64,000 bases of DNA from Pseudooceanicola nitratireducens (GCF_900109195.1 NZ_FNZG01000002.1:132355-196354), one strand, 5' to 3'; numbered from the stretch's first letter, positions 34,155 to 43,791 are shown. The notes: generated from the sequence alone by a model not told the origin. Numbers and translations are program-made.

Positions 34155-34754
34155 ATGCTGGACAATGTTTCACGTGAAACACTCGATAAGCTCGAGCATT
34201 ACGCAGATCTCTTGGCCAAGTGGAATCCACGCATCAATATCGTGGCAAAGTCCACGATAGGGGAGGCCTGGACGCGGCACATTGTCGATAGCGCGCAGGT
34301 TTTTGCGGCCTCCGACAAACAGGACGGGCAGTGGCTGGACATGGGCAGCGGCGGGGGATTCCCTGGGCTGGTCTGCGCCATCATCGCGGCAGAGAAGTCA
34401 CCGGACCTGAAGTTCACCCTGGTGGATTCCGATCAACGAAAATGCGCCTTTCTGCGCAATGTCGCGCGCGAGACCGGGACGCAGGTCACCGTGATTGCGA
34501 AACGTTTGGAACAGATTGACCCGGTCAACGCGGATGTCATATCGGCCCGCGCCCTGGCCAGTTTGTCTGATCTGCTGCCTTTTGCAAAACGGCACGGAAA
34601 TCAGGCAGCGACGGTGCTTTTTCAAAAGGGCCGTAACTGGCAGGCCGAAGTCGCAGAAGCCAGCCGGGATTGGCGCTTCCAACACGAAGTTCTGCCCAGT
34701 ACAACTGATCCCGAGGCAGTGATCCTGAGAATCAAGGAACTTGAGCATGTCTGA
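34155..34754 (+). CDS. rsmG: 16S rRNA m7G527 methyltransferase RsmG (GidB)
   Basis: Methylates G527 of 16S rRNA with SAM; loss confers low-level streptomycin resistance in many bacteria. The 199-residue protein starts MLDNVSRETLDKLEHYADLL, where NVSRET is encoded by the second parS site. The SAM pocket is WLDMGSGGGFPGLVCAI; ISARALASLSDLL follows. A GTG at 34149, overlapping the mnmG stop, is an alternative start. Its last codons overlap parA. Confidence 0.95.
   Translation: MLDNVSRETLDKLEHYADLLAKWNPRINIVAKSTIGEAWTRHIVDSAQVFAASDKQDGQWLDMGSGGGFPGLVCAIIAAEKSPDLKFTLVDSDQRKCAFLRNVARETGTQVTVIAKRLEQIDPVNADVISARALASLSDLLPFAKRHGNQAATVLFQKGRNWQAEVAEASRDWRFQHEVLPSTTDPEAVILRIKELEHV
34166..34181. promoter_or_regulatory. 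parS: parS centromere site 2 (perfect), inside rsmG
   Basis: A second perfect TGTTTCACGTGAAACA, 1887 bases from the first and within codons 4-9 of rsmG. It lies 581 bases from the parA start. Confidence 0.97.
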
Positions 34755-35556
34755 TATTCTGAACATGGGCGGACCGAAAATCGTGGCGATTGCCAACCAG
34801 AAGGGCGGGGTGGGCAAGACGACGACGACGATCAACCTTGCTGCGGCGCTGGCGGAATTCGGGAACAACGTGCTGATCATCGATCTGGATCCGCAGGGCA
34901 ACGCCTCGACCGGGTTGGGGATCGAAACCGAAGCGCGCGAAAACACGACTTACGAGCTGATCCTGGATGACGCGGCGCTGGAAGATGTGATCCTTGCCAC
35001 CGACGTGAAGGGGCTGAGCATCGTTCCGTCGACGGTCGATCTGTCCTCGGCCGATATTGAATTGATCGCGAACGAAAAACGCAGCTTCCTTTTGCACGAC
35101 GCGCTGCGGCAGCCGGCGATGGAAAAATATGGTTTCGACTATATCCTGATCGACTGCCCGCCGTCGTTGAACCTGCTGACGGTCAACGCGATGGTCGCGG
35201 CGCATTCAGTCCTCGTCCCACTGCAAAGCGAATTCTTTGCGCTGGAAGGTCTGTCGCAATTGATGCTGACGATCCGAGACGTGCGCCAATCCGCGAACCC
35301 GAACCTGCGAATGGAGGGTGTCGTTCTGACGATGTACGACATGCGCAACAACCTGTCGCAACAGGTCGAACAGGATGCGCGGGATAACCTTGGCGATATC
35401 GTCTATCAGACCCGAATCCCGCGAAATGTGCGTGTCAGCGAAGCGCCGTCCTATGCGATGCCCGTGCTGGAATTCGACACGACATCGAAAGGGGCCCAGG
35501 CCTACCGGGCCCTGGCGCAAGAGTTTCTGGCAAAGAACGAACCGGCCGAAGCTTGA
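34747..35556 (+). CDS. parA: Chromosome partitioning ATPase ParA
   Basis: Walker-type ATPase that moves ParB-bound origins to the cell pole. The 269-residue protein has the deviant Walker A KGGVGKTT (19-26) with its signature lysine, IIDLDPQGNASTGLG, the switch region LIDCPPSLNLLTVNAM and VLTMYDMRNNLSQQVEQDAR. The ATG at 34747 is preceded by AAGGA inside rsmG and overlaps rsmG by 8 bases. parB follows after 11 bases. Confidence 0.97.
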   Translation: MSDILNMGGPKIVAIANQKGGVGKTTTTINLAAALAEFGNNVLIIDLDPQGNASTGLGIETEARENTTYELILDDAALEDVILATDVKGLSIVPSTVDLSSADIELIANEKRSFLLHDALRQPAMEKYGFDYILIDCPPSLNLLTVNAMVAAHSVLVPLQSEFFALEGLSQLMLTIRDVRQSANPNLRMEGVVLTMYDMRNNLSQQVEQDARDNLGDIVYQTRIPRNVRVSEAPSYAMPVLEFDTTSKGAQAYRALAQEFLAKNEPAEA

Positions 35557-35567
35557 GGAGAATGAGC

Positions 35568-36461
35568 ATGAGCAAGAATCAAAGAAACCGCGGCCTCGGG
35601 CGTGGGCTGTCGGCCTTGATGGCGGATGTGAACGCGGATCAACCGTCGGTGGCGGCCGAGGCTCCGGCTGGGCCGCGCCGTCCGGACCTGCTTGTTCCGG
35701 TTGAAAAGGTTGTTCCGAACCCGGACCAGCCGCGCCGCACTTTTACCCAGGCTCAACTTGATGAACTCGCTGCTTCGATCAAGGAGAAGGGGATCATCCA
35801 GCCCCTGATCGTGCGCGAACGGGGTGAGACATATGAAATCGTTGCCGGTGAACGTCGCTGGCGTGCTGCGCAGATTGCCAAGTTGCACGAAATTCCGGTG
35901 TTGCTCCGCGACTACGACGACACCGAAGTGCTGGAAGTCGCGATCATCGAAAACATCCAGCGGGCGGATCTGAACCCGGTGGAGGAAGCCGCCGGCTACC
36001 GTCAGCTGATGGACCGCTTTGGCCACACACAGGAAAAACTGGCCGAGGCGCTTGGGAAAAGCCGCAGCTACATTGCCAACCTGCTGCGCCTGCTGAACCT
36101 TCCTACGGATGTGCAGGATCTGCTGAAGGATGGGAAACTGTCCGCCGGGCATGCACGGGCATTGATTACTGCTGACAATCCCTCAGTCCTGGCGGCCCAG
36201 GTGATCGCGGGCGGGCTGTCGGTTCGGGAAACCGAAAAGCTGGCCAACCAGGAAAAACCAGAGCCGAAGAAGGCGAAAACCACTGCCGCGCCCGAGAAGG
36301 ACGCAGACACCCGTGCGCTGGAAGGGGACCTGTCCGCGGCGCTTGGCATGAACGTGACGATCAACCACCCGGCCAGTGGCGATGGCGGCACGATCAGCAT
36401 CCGCTACAAGGATTTGGATCAGCTGGACGAATTGTGCCGGATCCTCAGCGCGGCCCGTTAG
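35568..36461 (+). CDS. parB: Chromosome partitioning protein ParB
   Basis: CTP-dependent DNA clamp that loads at parS and spreads. The 297-residue product has the ParA-stimulating N-terminus (RNRGLGRGLSALMADV), VVPNPDQPRR (51-57), the CTPase motif GERRWRAA (94-101), ENIQRADLNPVEEAAGYRQL, a helix-turn-helix (TQEKLAEALGKSRSYIANLL), and a C-terminal dimer domain. GAGGAG lies seven bases before the ATG at 35568. Its 3' end overlaps the convergent DUF454 gene by 17 bases. Confidence 0.97.
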   Translation: MSKNQRNRGLGRGLSALMADVNADQPSVAAEAPAGPRRPDLLVPVEKVVPNPDQPRRTFTQAQLDELAASIKEKGIIQPLIVRERGETYEIVAGERRWRAAQIAKLHEIPVLLRDYDDTEVLEVAIIENIQRADLNPVEEAAGYRQLMDRFGHTQEKLAEALGKSRSYIANLLRLLNLPTDVQDLLKDGKLSAGHARALITADNPSVLAAQVIAGGLSVRETEKLANQEKPEPKKAKTTAAPEKDADTRALEGDLSAALGMNVTINHPASGDGGTISIRYKDLDQLDELCRILSAAR

Positions 36462-36804
36462 GACGCGTCCAGAGGAACAGCATCACGCAAGACAGCGTGA
36501 CGGCCTGGATCGCAATCAGATGCCAGGCCAGGCCCATCACGACCGAAAGCAAAAGAACGGCGGCGCAGGCAAGCGTCGCCATTTTCTTTGCGCGCGGGGC
36601 CACGGCACCATGTGTCTGCCAATCCACGATCGATGGCCCAAATGTAGGGTGCGTTAACAACCACTTGTGTAGGCATTCAGAGGAACGGGCAAAGAAGAAG
36701 GCGGCCAGAAGGATGAAGGGCACGGTTGGAATCAGGGGCAGGACCACGCCGACAAAGCCGCAAAGCAGGCTTAAACAGCCAAGTCCGGCCCAAAGATAGC
36801 GCAT
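36445..36804 (-). CDS. DUF454 (YbaN) inner-membrane protein
   Basis: A 119-residue protein with three to four membrane helices. The family pattern is clear: LGCLSLLCGFVGVVLPLIPT, VPFILLAAFFFARSSECLHKW, and LLTHPTFGPSIVDWQTHGAV, followed by a C-terminal hydrophobic pair. Function is unknown. It lies next to hemW on the same strand, 4 bases after it in transcript order is nothing but the hemW 3' end upstream-facing, so co-transcription is uncertain. Its stop lies inside the 3' end of parB. Confidence 0.88.
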   Translation of the reverse strand: MRYLWAGLGCLSLLCGFVGVVLPLIPTVPFILLAAFFFARSSECLHKWLLTHPTFGPSIVDWQTHGAVAPRAKKMATLACAAVLLLSVVMGLAWHLIAIQAVTLSCVMLFLWTRPNGPR

Positions 36805-36807
36805 CCG

Positions 36808-37962
36808 TTACTCCAACAGTTTGGCGATCACCGCGTTCAGGACCAGCCGACCCTGGTCGGTGGCGCGCAGAATGGGTCCGCTCTGCTCAACCATGCCCAT
36901 ATCGGAAAGTTCCTGCAAAGAGGTTGAGGGTAAGGGGCGTCCGGCCAAGGCGCCATAGCGGTCGATGTCGATGCCGTCCGACAGGCGCAGGCCCATCAGC
37001 AGGAATTCGGTCGCCTGATCGTCGAACGTCAGGGCGCTGCGCAACTTGTCGCCCGAACCCTGTTCCACATGTGACAGCCAGGCGTCGGGCATGCGGATCG
37101 CCTCGGTCGCCAAGCGGGTGCCGTTCAGGGTCAGGCGGCCGTGGGCACCGGGCCCAATGCCGACGTAATCGCCATACCGCCAATACAGCGTGTTGTGCCG
37201 GGATTCAGCGCCGGGGCGGGCGTGGTTGCTGACCTCGTAGGTGTTGAACCCGGCGGCCACGGCAACCTCTTGCGTGATGTCGTACATCGAGGCGCTGTCG
37301 TCTTCGTCAGGCAGCCCGCGCAGCTTGCCGATGCGGTAACGATCCCCAAAGGTGGTGCCATCTTCGATCGTCAGCTGATACAGCGAAAGATGGTCAATCG
37401 CCATATTCAGAGCCTGTTTCAGCTCGGCCCGCCATTGATCGGGGGTCTGGTCCTGACGGGCATAGATCAGGTCAAAACTGACGCGATCAAAGGTGGATCG
37501 GGCGATGTCGAAGGCCTTCAGCGCCTCATCCACCGAATGGATACGGCCCAGACGTTTCAGATCGCGGTCGTTCAGGGCCTGAATACCCATGGAAATGCGC
37601 GAGACGCCGGCCTGATTATAGGCTCTGAACCGGGCGGATTCGACCGAACCGGGGTTTGCCTCAAGCGTGACTTCCAGATCATTGGCACGCGGCCAATGGT
37701 GCCGAATGCGGTCAAGGATGGCATGCACCGTTTCAGGCGGCATTAGGCTGGGCGTGCCGCCGCCGAAGAACACCGACCGCACGACGCGGCCCGGGGTTTC
37801 CGCGGCGTGGCGGTCGATCTCTTTCAGATAGGCGGACAGCCAGCGCGCCTGATCAATCTGGCGCGAGACATGGGAATTGAAGTCGCAATAGGGGCATTTG
37901 GCCTGACAGAAGGGCCAGTGGATATAGATGCCGAACCCGCCGGCTTCCCAATCCTCAGCCAA
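36808..37962 (-). CDS. hemW: Heme chaperone HemW (radical SAM, coproporphyrinogen oxidase-like)
   Basis: Radical-SAM relative of HemN that, in characterised cases, binds heme and delivers it to respiratory enzymes. The 384-residue form starts at a TTG ([20 protein letters not shown]), with the cluster motif CQAKCPYC (C19, C23, C26), [12 protein letters not shown] and [20 protein letters not shown]. HemN-specific N-terminal residues are absent, which favours HemW. The TTG start overlaps the rdgB stop by 8 bases and gives the family-typical N-terminus; an ATG at 37992 would add ten residues. It ends the rph-rdgB-hemW group. Confidence 0.92.
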   Translation of the reverse strand: MAEDWEAGGFGIYIHWPFCQAKCPYCDFNSHVSRQIDQARWLSAYLKEIDRHAAETPGRVVRSVFFGGGTPSLMPPETVHAILDRIRHHWPRANDLEVTLEANPGSVESARFRAYNQAGVSRISMGIQALNDRDLKRLGRIHSVDEALKAFDIARSTFDRVSFDLIYARQDQTPDQWRAELKQALNMAIDHLSLYQLTIEDGTTFGDRYRIGKLRGLPDEDDSASMYDITQEVAVAAGFNTYEVSNHARPGAESRHNTLYWRYGDYVGIGPGAHGRLTLNGTRLATEAIRMPDAWLSHVEQGSGDKLRSALTFDDQATEFLLMGLRLSDGIDIDRYGALAGRPLPSTSLQELSDMGMVEQSGPILRATDQGRLVLNAVIAKLLE

Positions 37963-38563
37963 AACAGCCGTCGACGAGTTTGCGGAAGGCATCCGCGCGG
38001 TGCGACATGTCGTGTTTGCGGGCCGGATCCATTTCACCGAAGGTTTCGGTTTCGCCGTCGGGCAGAAAGACCGGGTCAAAGCCAAAGCCCTGATAGCCGC
38101 GCATCGGCCAGACATAGCGGCCGTTCACCTTGCCCTCGAACACCTCGTCGTGGCCGTCGGGCCAGGCCAGGACGAGGGTGCAGTTGAAGGCGCAGGTCCG
38201 GGGTTCGGGCGCGGACTTTTCCTCAAGCAGGGACCAGACCTTGGTCATTGCCATGGGAAAATCGCGCCCGTCCGGGGTTTCCGCCCAATCGGCAGTGAAC
38301 ACGCCCGGCGCGCCATTCAACGCGTCGACCGTGATGCCGCTGTCGTCTGACAGGGCCGGCAGCCCGGTGGCCTTGGCGGCGTAATGTGCCTTGATCCGGG
38401 CGTTGCCGACAAATGTGTTCTCGGTCTCTTCCGGTTCATCCAGTCCGTGATCGGCGGCCGAAGACACTTTGATGCCAAACGGCGTCAGGAGAGCCGCGAT
38501 TTCCCGCAGCTTCCCCTTGTTGTGGCTGGCAATAACCAGTTGATTTTCTTCGAACTTTCGCAT
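37955..38563 (-). CDS. rdgB: XTP/dITP pyrophosphatase RdgB
   Basis: Removes non-canonical purine triphosphates (dITP, XTP) from the pool. The 202-residue product has the Ham1 signature [10 protein letters not shown] (13-22), [38 protein letters not shown] with the catalytic Asp, [12 protein letters not shown] and the C-terminal [10 protein letters not shown]. It begins just past the rph stop and overlaps hemW, forming rph-rdgB-hemW, a conserved alphaproteobacterial order. Confidence 0.97.
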   Translation of the reverse strand: MRKFEENQLVIASHNKGKLREIAALLTPFGIKVSSAADHGLDEPEETENTFVGNARIKAHYAAKATGLPALSDDSGITVDALNGAPGVFTADWAETPDGRDFPMAMTKVWSLLEEKSAPEPRTCAFNCTLVLAWPDGHDEVFEGKVNGRYVWPMRGYQGFGFDPVFLPDGETETFGEMDPARKHDMSHRADAFRKLVDGCFG

Positions 38564-38564
38564 T

Positions 38565-39278
38565 TCAGCTACAGGCTGCCTTCTGGATTTCGACCAGTTC
38601 GCCCACGCCTTTTTCGGCAAGGTCCATCAGCTTGTCCATCTGCTCACGCGAGAAGGTAGAGCCCTCGGCGCTCATCTGTACCTCGATCAGCTTTTTCGAT
38701 CCGGTCAGGATGAAGTTGCCGTCAACTCCGGCGTCGCTGTCTTCGGGGTAGTCGAGGTCGAGCACCGCCTGGCCGGCGTAGATGCCGCAGGACACGGCCG
38801 CCACGGGATCGACCAGCGGATCGCTGACCACGTCGCCGGCCTTCATCAGCTTGTTCACTGCAAGGCGCAGGGCAACCCAGCCGCCGGTGATCGCGGCACA
38901 GCGGGTGCCGCCGTCGGCCTGGATCACATCGCAGTCGATCGAGATCTGGCGTTCACCCAGGGCAGAACGATCCACGCCGGCGCGCAAGGCGCGGCCGATC
39001 AGGCGCTGAATCTCGACGGTGCGGCCGCCCTGTTTCCCGGCCGAGGCCTCGCGCCGCATCCGCGACGAGGTCGAGCGGGGCAGCATGCCGTATTCGGCGG
39101 TGACCCAGCCCAGGCCCGAGCCCTTGATGAAGGGCGGCACGCGGTCTTCGATCGTGGCGGTGCAGATCACATGGGTGTCCCCAACCTTGATAAGGCAGGA
39201 CCCTTCGGCGTGTTTCGTGATCCCGGTTTCGATTGAAACCTGGCGCATTTCGCTTAAATCTCGTCCTGATGGTCGCAT
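38565..39278 (-). CDS. rph: Ribonuclease PH
   Basis: Phosphate-dependent 3' exoribonuclease that trims tRNA precursors. The 237-residue protein starts [20 protein letters not shown], has [69 protein letters not shown] and the [16 protein letters not shown] active-site stretch. AAAGGGAT precedes the ATG at 39278, inside a palindromic GGGATATCCC (39280-39289). It is divergent from hrcA, with 145 bases between. Confidence 0.97.
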   Translation of the reverse strand: MRPSGRDLSEMRQVSIETGITKHAEGSCLIKVGDTHVICTATIEDRVPPFIKGSGLGWVTAEYGMLPRSTSSRMRREASAGKQGGRTVEIQRLIGRALRAGVDRSALGERQISIDCDVIQADGGTRCAAITGGWVALRLAVNKLMKAGDVVSDPLVDPVAAVSCGIYAGQAVLDLDYPEDSDAGVDGNFILTGSKKLIEVQMSAEGSTFSREQMDKLMDLAEKGVGELVEIQKAACS

Positions 39279-39423
39279 GGGATATCCCTTTCCAAAGCTT
39301 GGGTCCGGCCGGAGCTTGGGCCCGATCTGGGTTTGGGATAGTCCTGCCTTGACGGGGAACGCAAGCCCGGACTGGGTGCGCCTGTTTCGACATTCGACCT
39401 CGGTGGAGGGGTCTGACGACGCA

Positions 39424-40488
39424 ATGAACGACAAGACACGCATTCTGAACGAACTCAACGACCGGTCGCGCGAAGTGTTTCGCCGCGTGGTCGAAGGCTA
39501 TCTGACCAACGGAGAGCCGGTCGGATCCCGCACCCTGACCCGCAGCATGAGCGAAAAGGTCAGCGCCGCGACGATCCGCAACGTCATGCAGGACCTGGAA
39601 TTCCTGGGCCTTCTGGACAGCCCGCATGTCAGCGCGGGTCGGATCCCGACGCAGCAGGGGCTGCGGATGTTCGTGGACGGGCTGCTTGAGGTCGGGGATC
39701 TGGACAACACCGACCGCGAAAAGATCGACGCGACCATTGGCAACGGTGGCGGTGACGTGGGCGGAATGCTGGATCGCATCGGGTCTGCGCTGTCGGGGGC
39801 GACGCAGGGGGCGTCGCTGGTGCTGGCGCCCAAGCATGAGGCGCCGATCAAACATATCGAATTCGTCGCACTCGGGTCCGACCGGGCGCTGGTCGTGCTG
39901 GTCTTTGCCGATGGCCACGTGGAGAACCGCCTGTTCCATCCGCCGCCGGGCCAGACGCCGTCGTCTATGCGCGAGGCGGCGAACTTCGTGAACGCCCTGG
40001 CCGAGGGCCGCACGCTGAGCGAGCTGGGCCAGGTCATCAAGACCGAGATCGCCAAGCGGCGGCAGGAAATCGACGTTCTTGCCCGCGATCTGATCGATTC
40101 GGGTTGGGCCGAATGGGACGATCAGGGCGCGCGGTATGAACGGCTGATCGTGCGCGGACGGGCCAATCTTCTGGGCGAAGACGCCGCCGAAGAGGACTTG
40201 GAACGCATCCGCACCCTGTTCGACGATCTGGAGCGCAAGCGGGATATCGCGGAATTTCTGGAACTTGCCGAAGAGGGCGAGGGCGTGCGGATTTTTATCG
40301 GCTCGGAAAACAAACTTTTTTCACTTTCGGGTTCCTCTCTGGTGGTCTCTCCCTATATGAACGCGGACCGAAAGATCATCGGTGCGGTCGGGGTCATCGG
40401 GCCCACGCGGCTGAACTATGGACGCATCGTGCCGATTGTGGATTACACCGCGCAGCTGGTAGGCCGGATGATCGCGGACCGGAGTTAG
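39424..40488 (+). CDS. hrcA: Heat-inducible transcription repressor HrcA
   Basis: Repressor of chaperone operons through the CIRCE element. The 354-residue product has the N-terminal winged helix ([20 protein letters not shown], then PVGSRTLTR and [19 protein letters not shown]), a GAF-like core and the C-terminal [20 protein letters not shown] with [18 protein letters not shown]. The frame is open upstream through the rph start; ATG 39424 gives the family-typical N-terminus, but its GGAGG is 14 or so bases away. I see no CIRCE upstream of hrcA, so it is probably not autoregulated this way. grpE follows after 9 bases. Confidence 0.96.
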   Translation: MNDKTRILNELNDRSREVFRRVVEGYLTNGEPVGSRTLTRSMSEKVSAATIRNVMQDLEFLGLLDSPHVSAGRIPTQQGLRMFVDGLLEVGDLDNTDREKIDATIGNGGGDVGGMLDRIGSALSGATQGASLVLAPKHEAPIKHIEFVALGSDRALVVLVFADGHVENRLFHPPPGQTPSSMREAANFVNALAEGRTLSELGQVIKTEIAKRRQEIDVLARDLIDSGWAEWDDQGARYERLIVRGRANLLGEDAAEEDLERIRTLFDDLERKRDIAEFLELAEEGEGVRIFIGSENKLFSLSGSSLVVSPYMNADRKIIGAVGVIGPTRLNYGRIVPIVDYTAQLVGRMIADRS

Positions 40489-40497
40489 AGGTAGACA

Positions 40498-41055
40498 ATG
40501 GCTGGACCTGAAAACGACGACTTCCTGGATGACATCGATGCCGCCGAGGCCGATGCCTATGCGGATGAAATCGACGAGATGGACGACGAAACCATCGAAA
40601 TCGATGCCCTGCGTGCGGAACGTGACGGGCTGAAGGACAAGTGGATGCGCGCGATGGCGGATGCCGAAAACGCGCGCAAGCGGGCCGACAAGCAACGCCG
40701 CGAAGCCGAGCTGTACGGCGGGTCGAAACTGGCGCGCGATCTGCTGCCCGTCTACGACAACATGAAGCGCGCGCTGGAAGCGGCGGGCGAGAAATCCGAA
40801 GAGACCTCGGCGCTGATCGAAGGCGTCGAGCTGACGATGCGTGAACTGCTGAACACCTTCAAGAAGCACGGGATCGAGCCGATCGTTCCCGAAGTTGGCG
40901 ACAAGTTCGACCCGAACGTGCATGAAGCCATGTTCGAGGCCCCGGTGCCCGGTACCAAGGCCGGCGACATCATCCAGGTGTCCGCCGAAGGGTTCTGGCT
41001 GTCGGACCGCCTGCTGCGTCCGGCGCAGGTTGGGGTGTCGTCGACACCGGCCTGA
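40498..41055 (+). CDS. grpE: DnaK nucleotide exchange factor GrpE
   Basis: Homodimeric exchange factor for DnaK. The 185-residue protein has an acidic start (about 1-40), a long coiled coil (LRAERDGLKDKWMRAMADAE, NARKRADKQRREAELYG) and the beta domain with GVELTMRELLNTFKKHGIEP, DPNVHEAMFEAP and GYWL-like EGFWLSDRLLRPAQVGVS. Co-transcribed with hrcA. It converges with mutS. Confidence 0.97.
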   Translation: MAGPENDDFLDDIDAAEADAYADEIDEMDDETIEIDALRAERDGLKDKWMRAMADAENARKRADKQRREAELYGGSKLARDLLPVYDNMKRALEAAGEKSEETSALIEGVELTMRELLNTFKKHGIEPIVPEVGDKFDPNVHEAMFEAPVPGTKAGDIIQVSAEGFWLSDRLLRPAQVGVSSTPA

Positions 41056-41078
41056 GTTTTCGCCTGTGTCAGGGTCTG

Positions 41079-41096
41079 ATCCGGCCAGGGCCGGAT
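41079..41096. terminator. GC inverted repeat between convergent grpE and mutS
   Basis: ATCCGGC (41079-41085) / GCCGGAT (41090-41096) with a four-base loop lies 24 bases past grpE. No T-tract is present, so termination activity is uncertain. Confidence 0.4.
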
Positions 41097-41110
41097 GCCT
41101 GCGGCGCGAG

Positions 41111-41128
41111 TATTTTCGGCAAGATGAT
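41111..41128 (+). repeat. Copy A of a dispersed intergenic motif
   Basis: TATTTTCGGCAAGATGAT matches 49954-49971 at 16 of 18 positions; both copies are intergenic and follow GC-rich sequence. I recall similar elements between Rhodobacteraceae genes. Function unknown. Confidence 0.55.
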
Positions 41129-41142
41129 CGAGGGGCGTTGCG

Positions 41143-43785
41143 CTATTGGCGCGACGCCGCTTTCAATTTGTACAGCATGTCGAGCGCATCGCGCGGCGTC
41201 AGGTCGTCCGGGTTGACCTGATCCAGAAGGTCCAGCGCGGGCGAGGCGGCGGGCGCGGGTGCGGCCACGGGGGCAGGGGGCGCGGCGGCGAAAAGCGGCA
41301 GGTCGTCGATGATCGCCTTGGGTTTCTGGCCGCCTTCGCGGTCGCCTTTTTCCAGCGCATCGAGCACTTCGCGGGCACGGGCGACGACGCTGTCGGGCAG
41401 ACCGGCGAGGCGCGCGACCTGGACACCATAGCTGCGGTCGGCGGCACCGCGAATGACCTCGTGCAGGAAGATCACGTCGCCATCGTGTTCGCGTACCGCG
41501 ACGGTGGCGTTTTCGACGCAAGGCAGTTTGCCCGCCAGTTGCGTCATCTCGTGGTAGTGCGTGGCAAAGAGCGCGCGGGAACGGTTGACCTCGTGCAGGT
41601 GTTCAAGCGTGGCCCAGGCGATCGACAGGCCGTCGTAGGTCGCGGTGCCCCGGCCGATTTCATCCAGGATCACCAGGGCGCGGTCATCGGCCTGATTGAG
41701 GATGGCGGCGGTTTCCACCATCTCGACCATGAAGGTCGAACGGCCGCGCGCCAGGTCGTCGCTTGCGCCGACGCGGCTGAAGAGCTGGGAAATCGTCCCT
41801 ATTTCGGCGGATTCCGCCGGAACATGGCTGCCCATCTGGGCCAGAAGGGTGATCAGTGCGGTCTGCCGCAGGAAGGTCGATTTACCGGCCATGTTGGGGC
41901 CGGTCAGCAGCCAGATCGACGAGGGATCGCCGGACAGGTCGGCGTCATTGGCGATGAAGGGCGTGCCGTCGCGGCGCAGCGATTGTTCGACCACCGGGTG
42001 GCGGCCGCCGGTGATGCGCAGGGCGCGGTCGTCGGTGATCTTCGGGCGACACCAGTTTTCTGCAATCGACAGATCGGCAAGCGCGGTGGCAAGGTCGAGT
42101 TCGGACAGCGCGCGGGCGGTGTCCGTCAGGTCGGACGAGCGGGCGAGGATTTCCGATTTCAGCCTGTCATAGAGCCGCTTTTCGATATCGAGCGCGCGGC
42201 CCCCGGCGTTGAGGATGCGGGTCTCCATCTCGCTGAGTTCAGGCGTGGTAAAGCGCAGCTGGTTGGCGGTGGTCTGGCGATGCTTGAACCTTTCGTTCAG
42301 CGGTTCGGACAGCATCTTGTCGGCGTGGGTCGCGGTGACCTCGATGAAATAGCCCAGCACGTTGTTGTGCTTGATCTTGATCGAGGGGATGCCGGTCAGG
42401 TCGGCGTATTCGGTCTGCATCGCCGCGATGACGCCACGGCCTTCGTCACGCAATTGGCGGGATTCGTCCAATTCAGTGTCGAATCCGGGGGCGATGAAGC
42501 CGCCGTCGCGGGTCAGAAGCGGGGGTTCGGCCACAAGGGCCGCGTCGAGCAGGGACAGCAGATCGTCATGGCCGGTCAGGGCGCCGGTGGCCTGGGCCAT
42601 CAGCGGCGGCAGATCGGCGGTGGACAGCTGGGCGGTGATCGCTTCGGCTTGGGTCAGCCCGTTGCGGATCGCGGCCAGGTCGCGGGGGCCGGCGCGGTCG
42701 ATGGCCAGGCGCGACAGGGCGCGGTCCAGGTCGGGCACGCGGCGAAGGGCCTCGCGCAGGGATTTTGCGGTCGGGCGATCCGCGACCATGGCATCGACGG
42801 CGGCGAGACGGTCGTTGATCGTGGTGATGTCGCGCGACGGGCTGGAAAGACGGCGTTCCAGCAGGCGCGCGCCGCCCGGTGTCACGGTGCGGTCGATGGC
42901 CGACAGCAGCGATCCGGCGCGGCCACCGGACAGCGCATGGGTCAGTTCCAGGTTGCGGCGGGTCGCGGCGTCGATCTGCACCGTGCGGTCCGAGGCTTCG
43001 CGCAGCGGTTTGCGCAGCAGCGGCAGTTTGCCCTTTTGCGTGATGTCGAGGTAGTCGACGATGGCGCCCATGGCGGCGATCTCGGCACGGGTGAAGGTGC
43101 CGAAGGCGTCGAGCGACGCGATCTTGAACAGCGCGCAAAGCCGGTCCGTGGCGCTGGTGCTGTCGAAGGATCCGCGCGAAAGCGGCGTCAGCGAAATCCC
43201 GAAATCAGAGACTGTTTCAGCGTAATCGCGTTCGATTTCGTCCGGGATCAGCAGTTCCGACGGGGCCAGCCGCGCCAGCTCCGGGCCCAGGCGGACGGTG
43301 GCCATGGGCATGACGTGGAAGGCCCCGGTCGAGATGTCGACCCAGGCCAGCGCTGCGTCGTCGCGCACCACGGCAAAGGCGGCAAGGTAGTTGTGCCGGC
43401 GGGCGTCCAGCAGGCTTTCCTCGGTCAGGGTGCCGGGGGTGACAAGGCGGACGACGTCGCGGGCCACCACGGATTTCGACCCGCGTTTCTTCGCCTCTTC
43501 GGGGGATTCCATCTGTTCGCCGACGGCCACGCGAAATCCCTTGCGGATAAGTGTCAGCAGGTAGTTTTCCGCCGAATGTACCGGAACGCCGCACATGGGG
43601 ATGTCTTCGCCCAGGTGTTTGCCGCGTTTGGTCAGCGCGATGTCGAGCGCCTCGGCCGCGGCGACGGCATCGTCGAAGAACAATTCGTAGAAGTCGCCCA
43701 TCCGGTAGAACAGCAGCGCATCGGGATATCCTGATTTGATCTCAAGATATTGCGCCATCATCGGCGTGACGGTGTCTTTGGCCAC
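41143..43785 (-). CDS. mutS: DNA mismatch repair protein MutS
   Basis: Recognises mismatches and recruits MutL. The 880-residue product starts with GTG at 43785 (VAKDTVTPMMAQYLEIKSGY), then the mismatch-wedge FYRMGDFYELFFDDA with the Phe-x-Glu element, the clamp region, Walker A TGPNMAGKST, the ABC-like signature STFMVEMVETAAIL, Walker B ALVILDEIGRGTATYDG and ATHYHEMTQL. The frame is open far upstream but that part is antisense to maeB. The GTG has a GGGGGG Shine-Dalgarno-like run seven bases before it, held in a possible hairpin. It converges with grpE. Confidence 0.97.
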   Translation of the reverse strand: MAKDTVTPMMAQYLEIKSGYPDALLFYRMGDFYELFFDDAVAAAEALDIALTKRGKHLGEDIPMCGVPVHSAENYLLTLIRKGFRVAVGEQMESPEEAKKRGSKSVVARDVVRLVTPGTLTEESLLDARRHNYLAAFAVVRDDAALAWVDISTGAFHVMPMATVRLGPELARLAPSELLIPDEIERDYAETVSDFGISLTPLSRGSFDSTSATDRLCALFKIASLDAFGTFTRAEIAAMGAIVDYLDITQKGKLPLLRKPLREASDRTVQIDAATRRNLELTHALSGGRAGSLLSAIDRTVTPGGARLLERRLSSPSRDITTINDRLAAVDAMVADRPTAKSLREALRRVPDLDRALSRLAIDRAGPRDLAAIRNGLTQAEAITAQLSTADLPPLMAQATGALTGHDDLLSLLDAALVAEPPLLTRDGGFIAPGFDTELDESRQLRDEGRGVIAAMQTEYADLTGIPSIKIKHNNVLGYFIEVTATHADKMLSEPLNERFKHRQTTANQLRFTTPELSEMETRILNAGGRALDIEKRLYDRLKSEILARSSDLTDTARALSELDLATALADLSIAENWCRPKITDDRALRITGGRHPVVEQSLRRDGTPFIANDADLSGDPSSIWLLTGPNMAGKSTFLRQTALITLLAQMGSHVPAESAEIGTISQLFSRVGASDDLARGRSTFMVEMVETAAILNQADDRALVILDEIGRGTATYDGLSIAWATLEHLHEVNRSRALFATHYHEMTQLAGKLPCVENATVAVREHDGDVIFLHEVIRGAADRSYGVQVARLAGLPDSVVARAREVLDALEKGDREGGQKPKAIIDDLPLFAAAPPAPVAAPAPAASPALDLLDQVNPDDLTPRDALDMLYKLKAASRQ

Positions 43786-43791
43786 GTGAAA

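Noticed and set aside
37963-38115. N-terminal extension of hemW
   Set aside because: It lies within rdgB in another frame and has no similarity to the HemW N-terminus.
39279-39423. CIRCE operator upstream of hrcA
   Set aside because: No TTAGCACTC-N9-GAGTGCTAA or close variant is visible.
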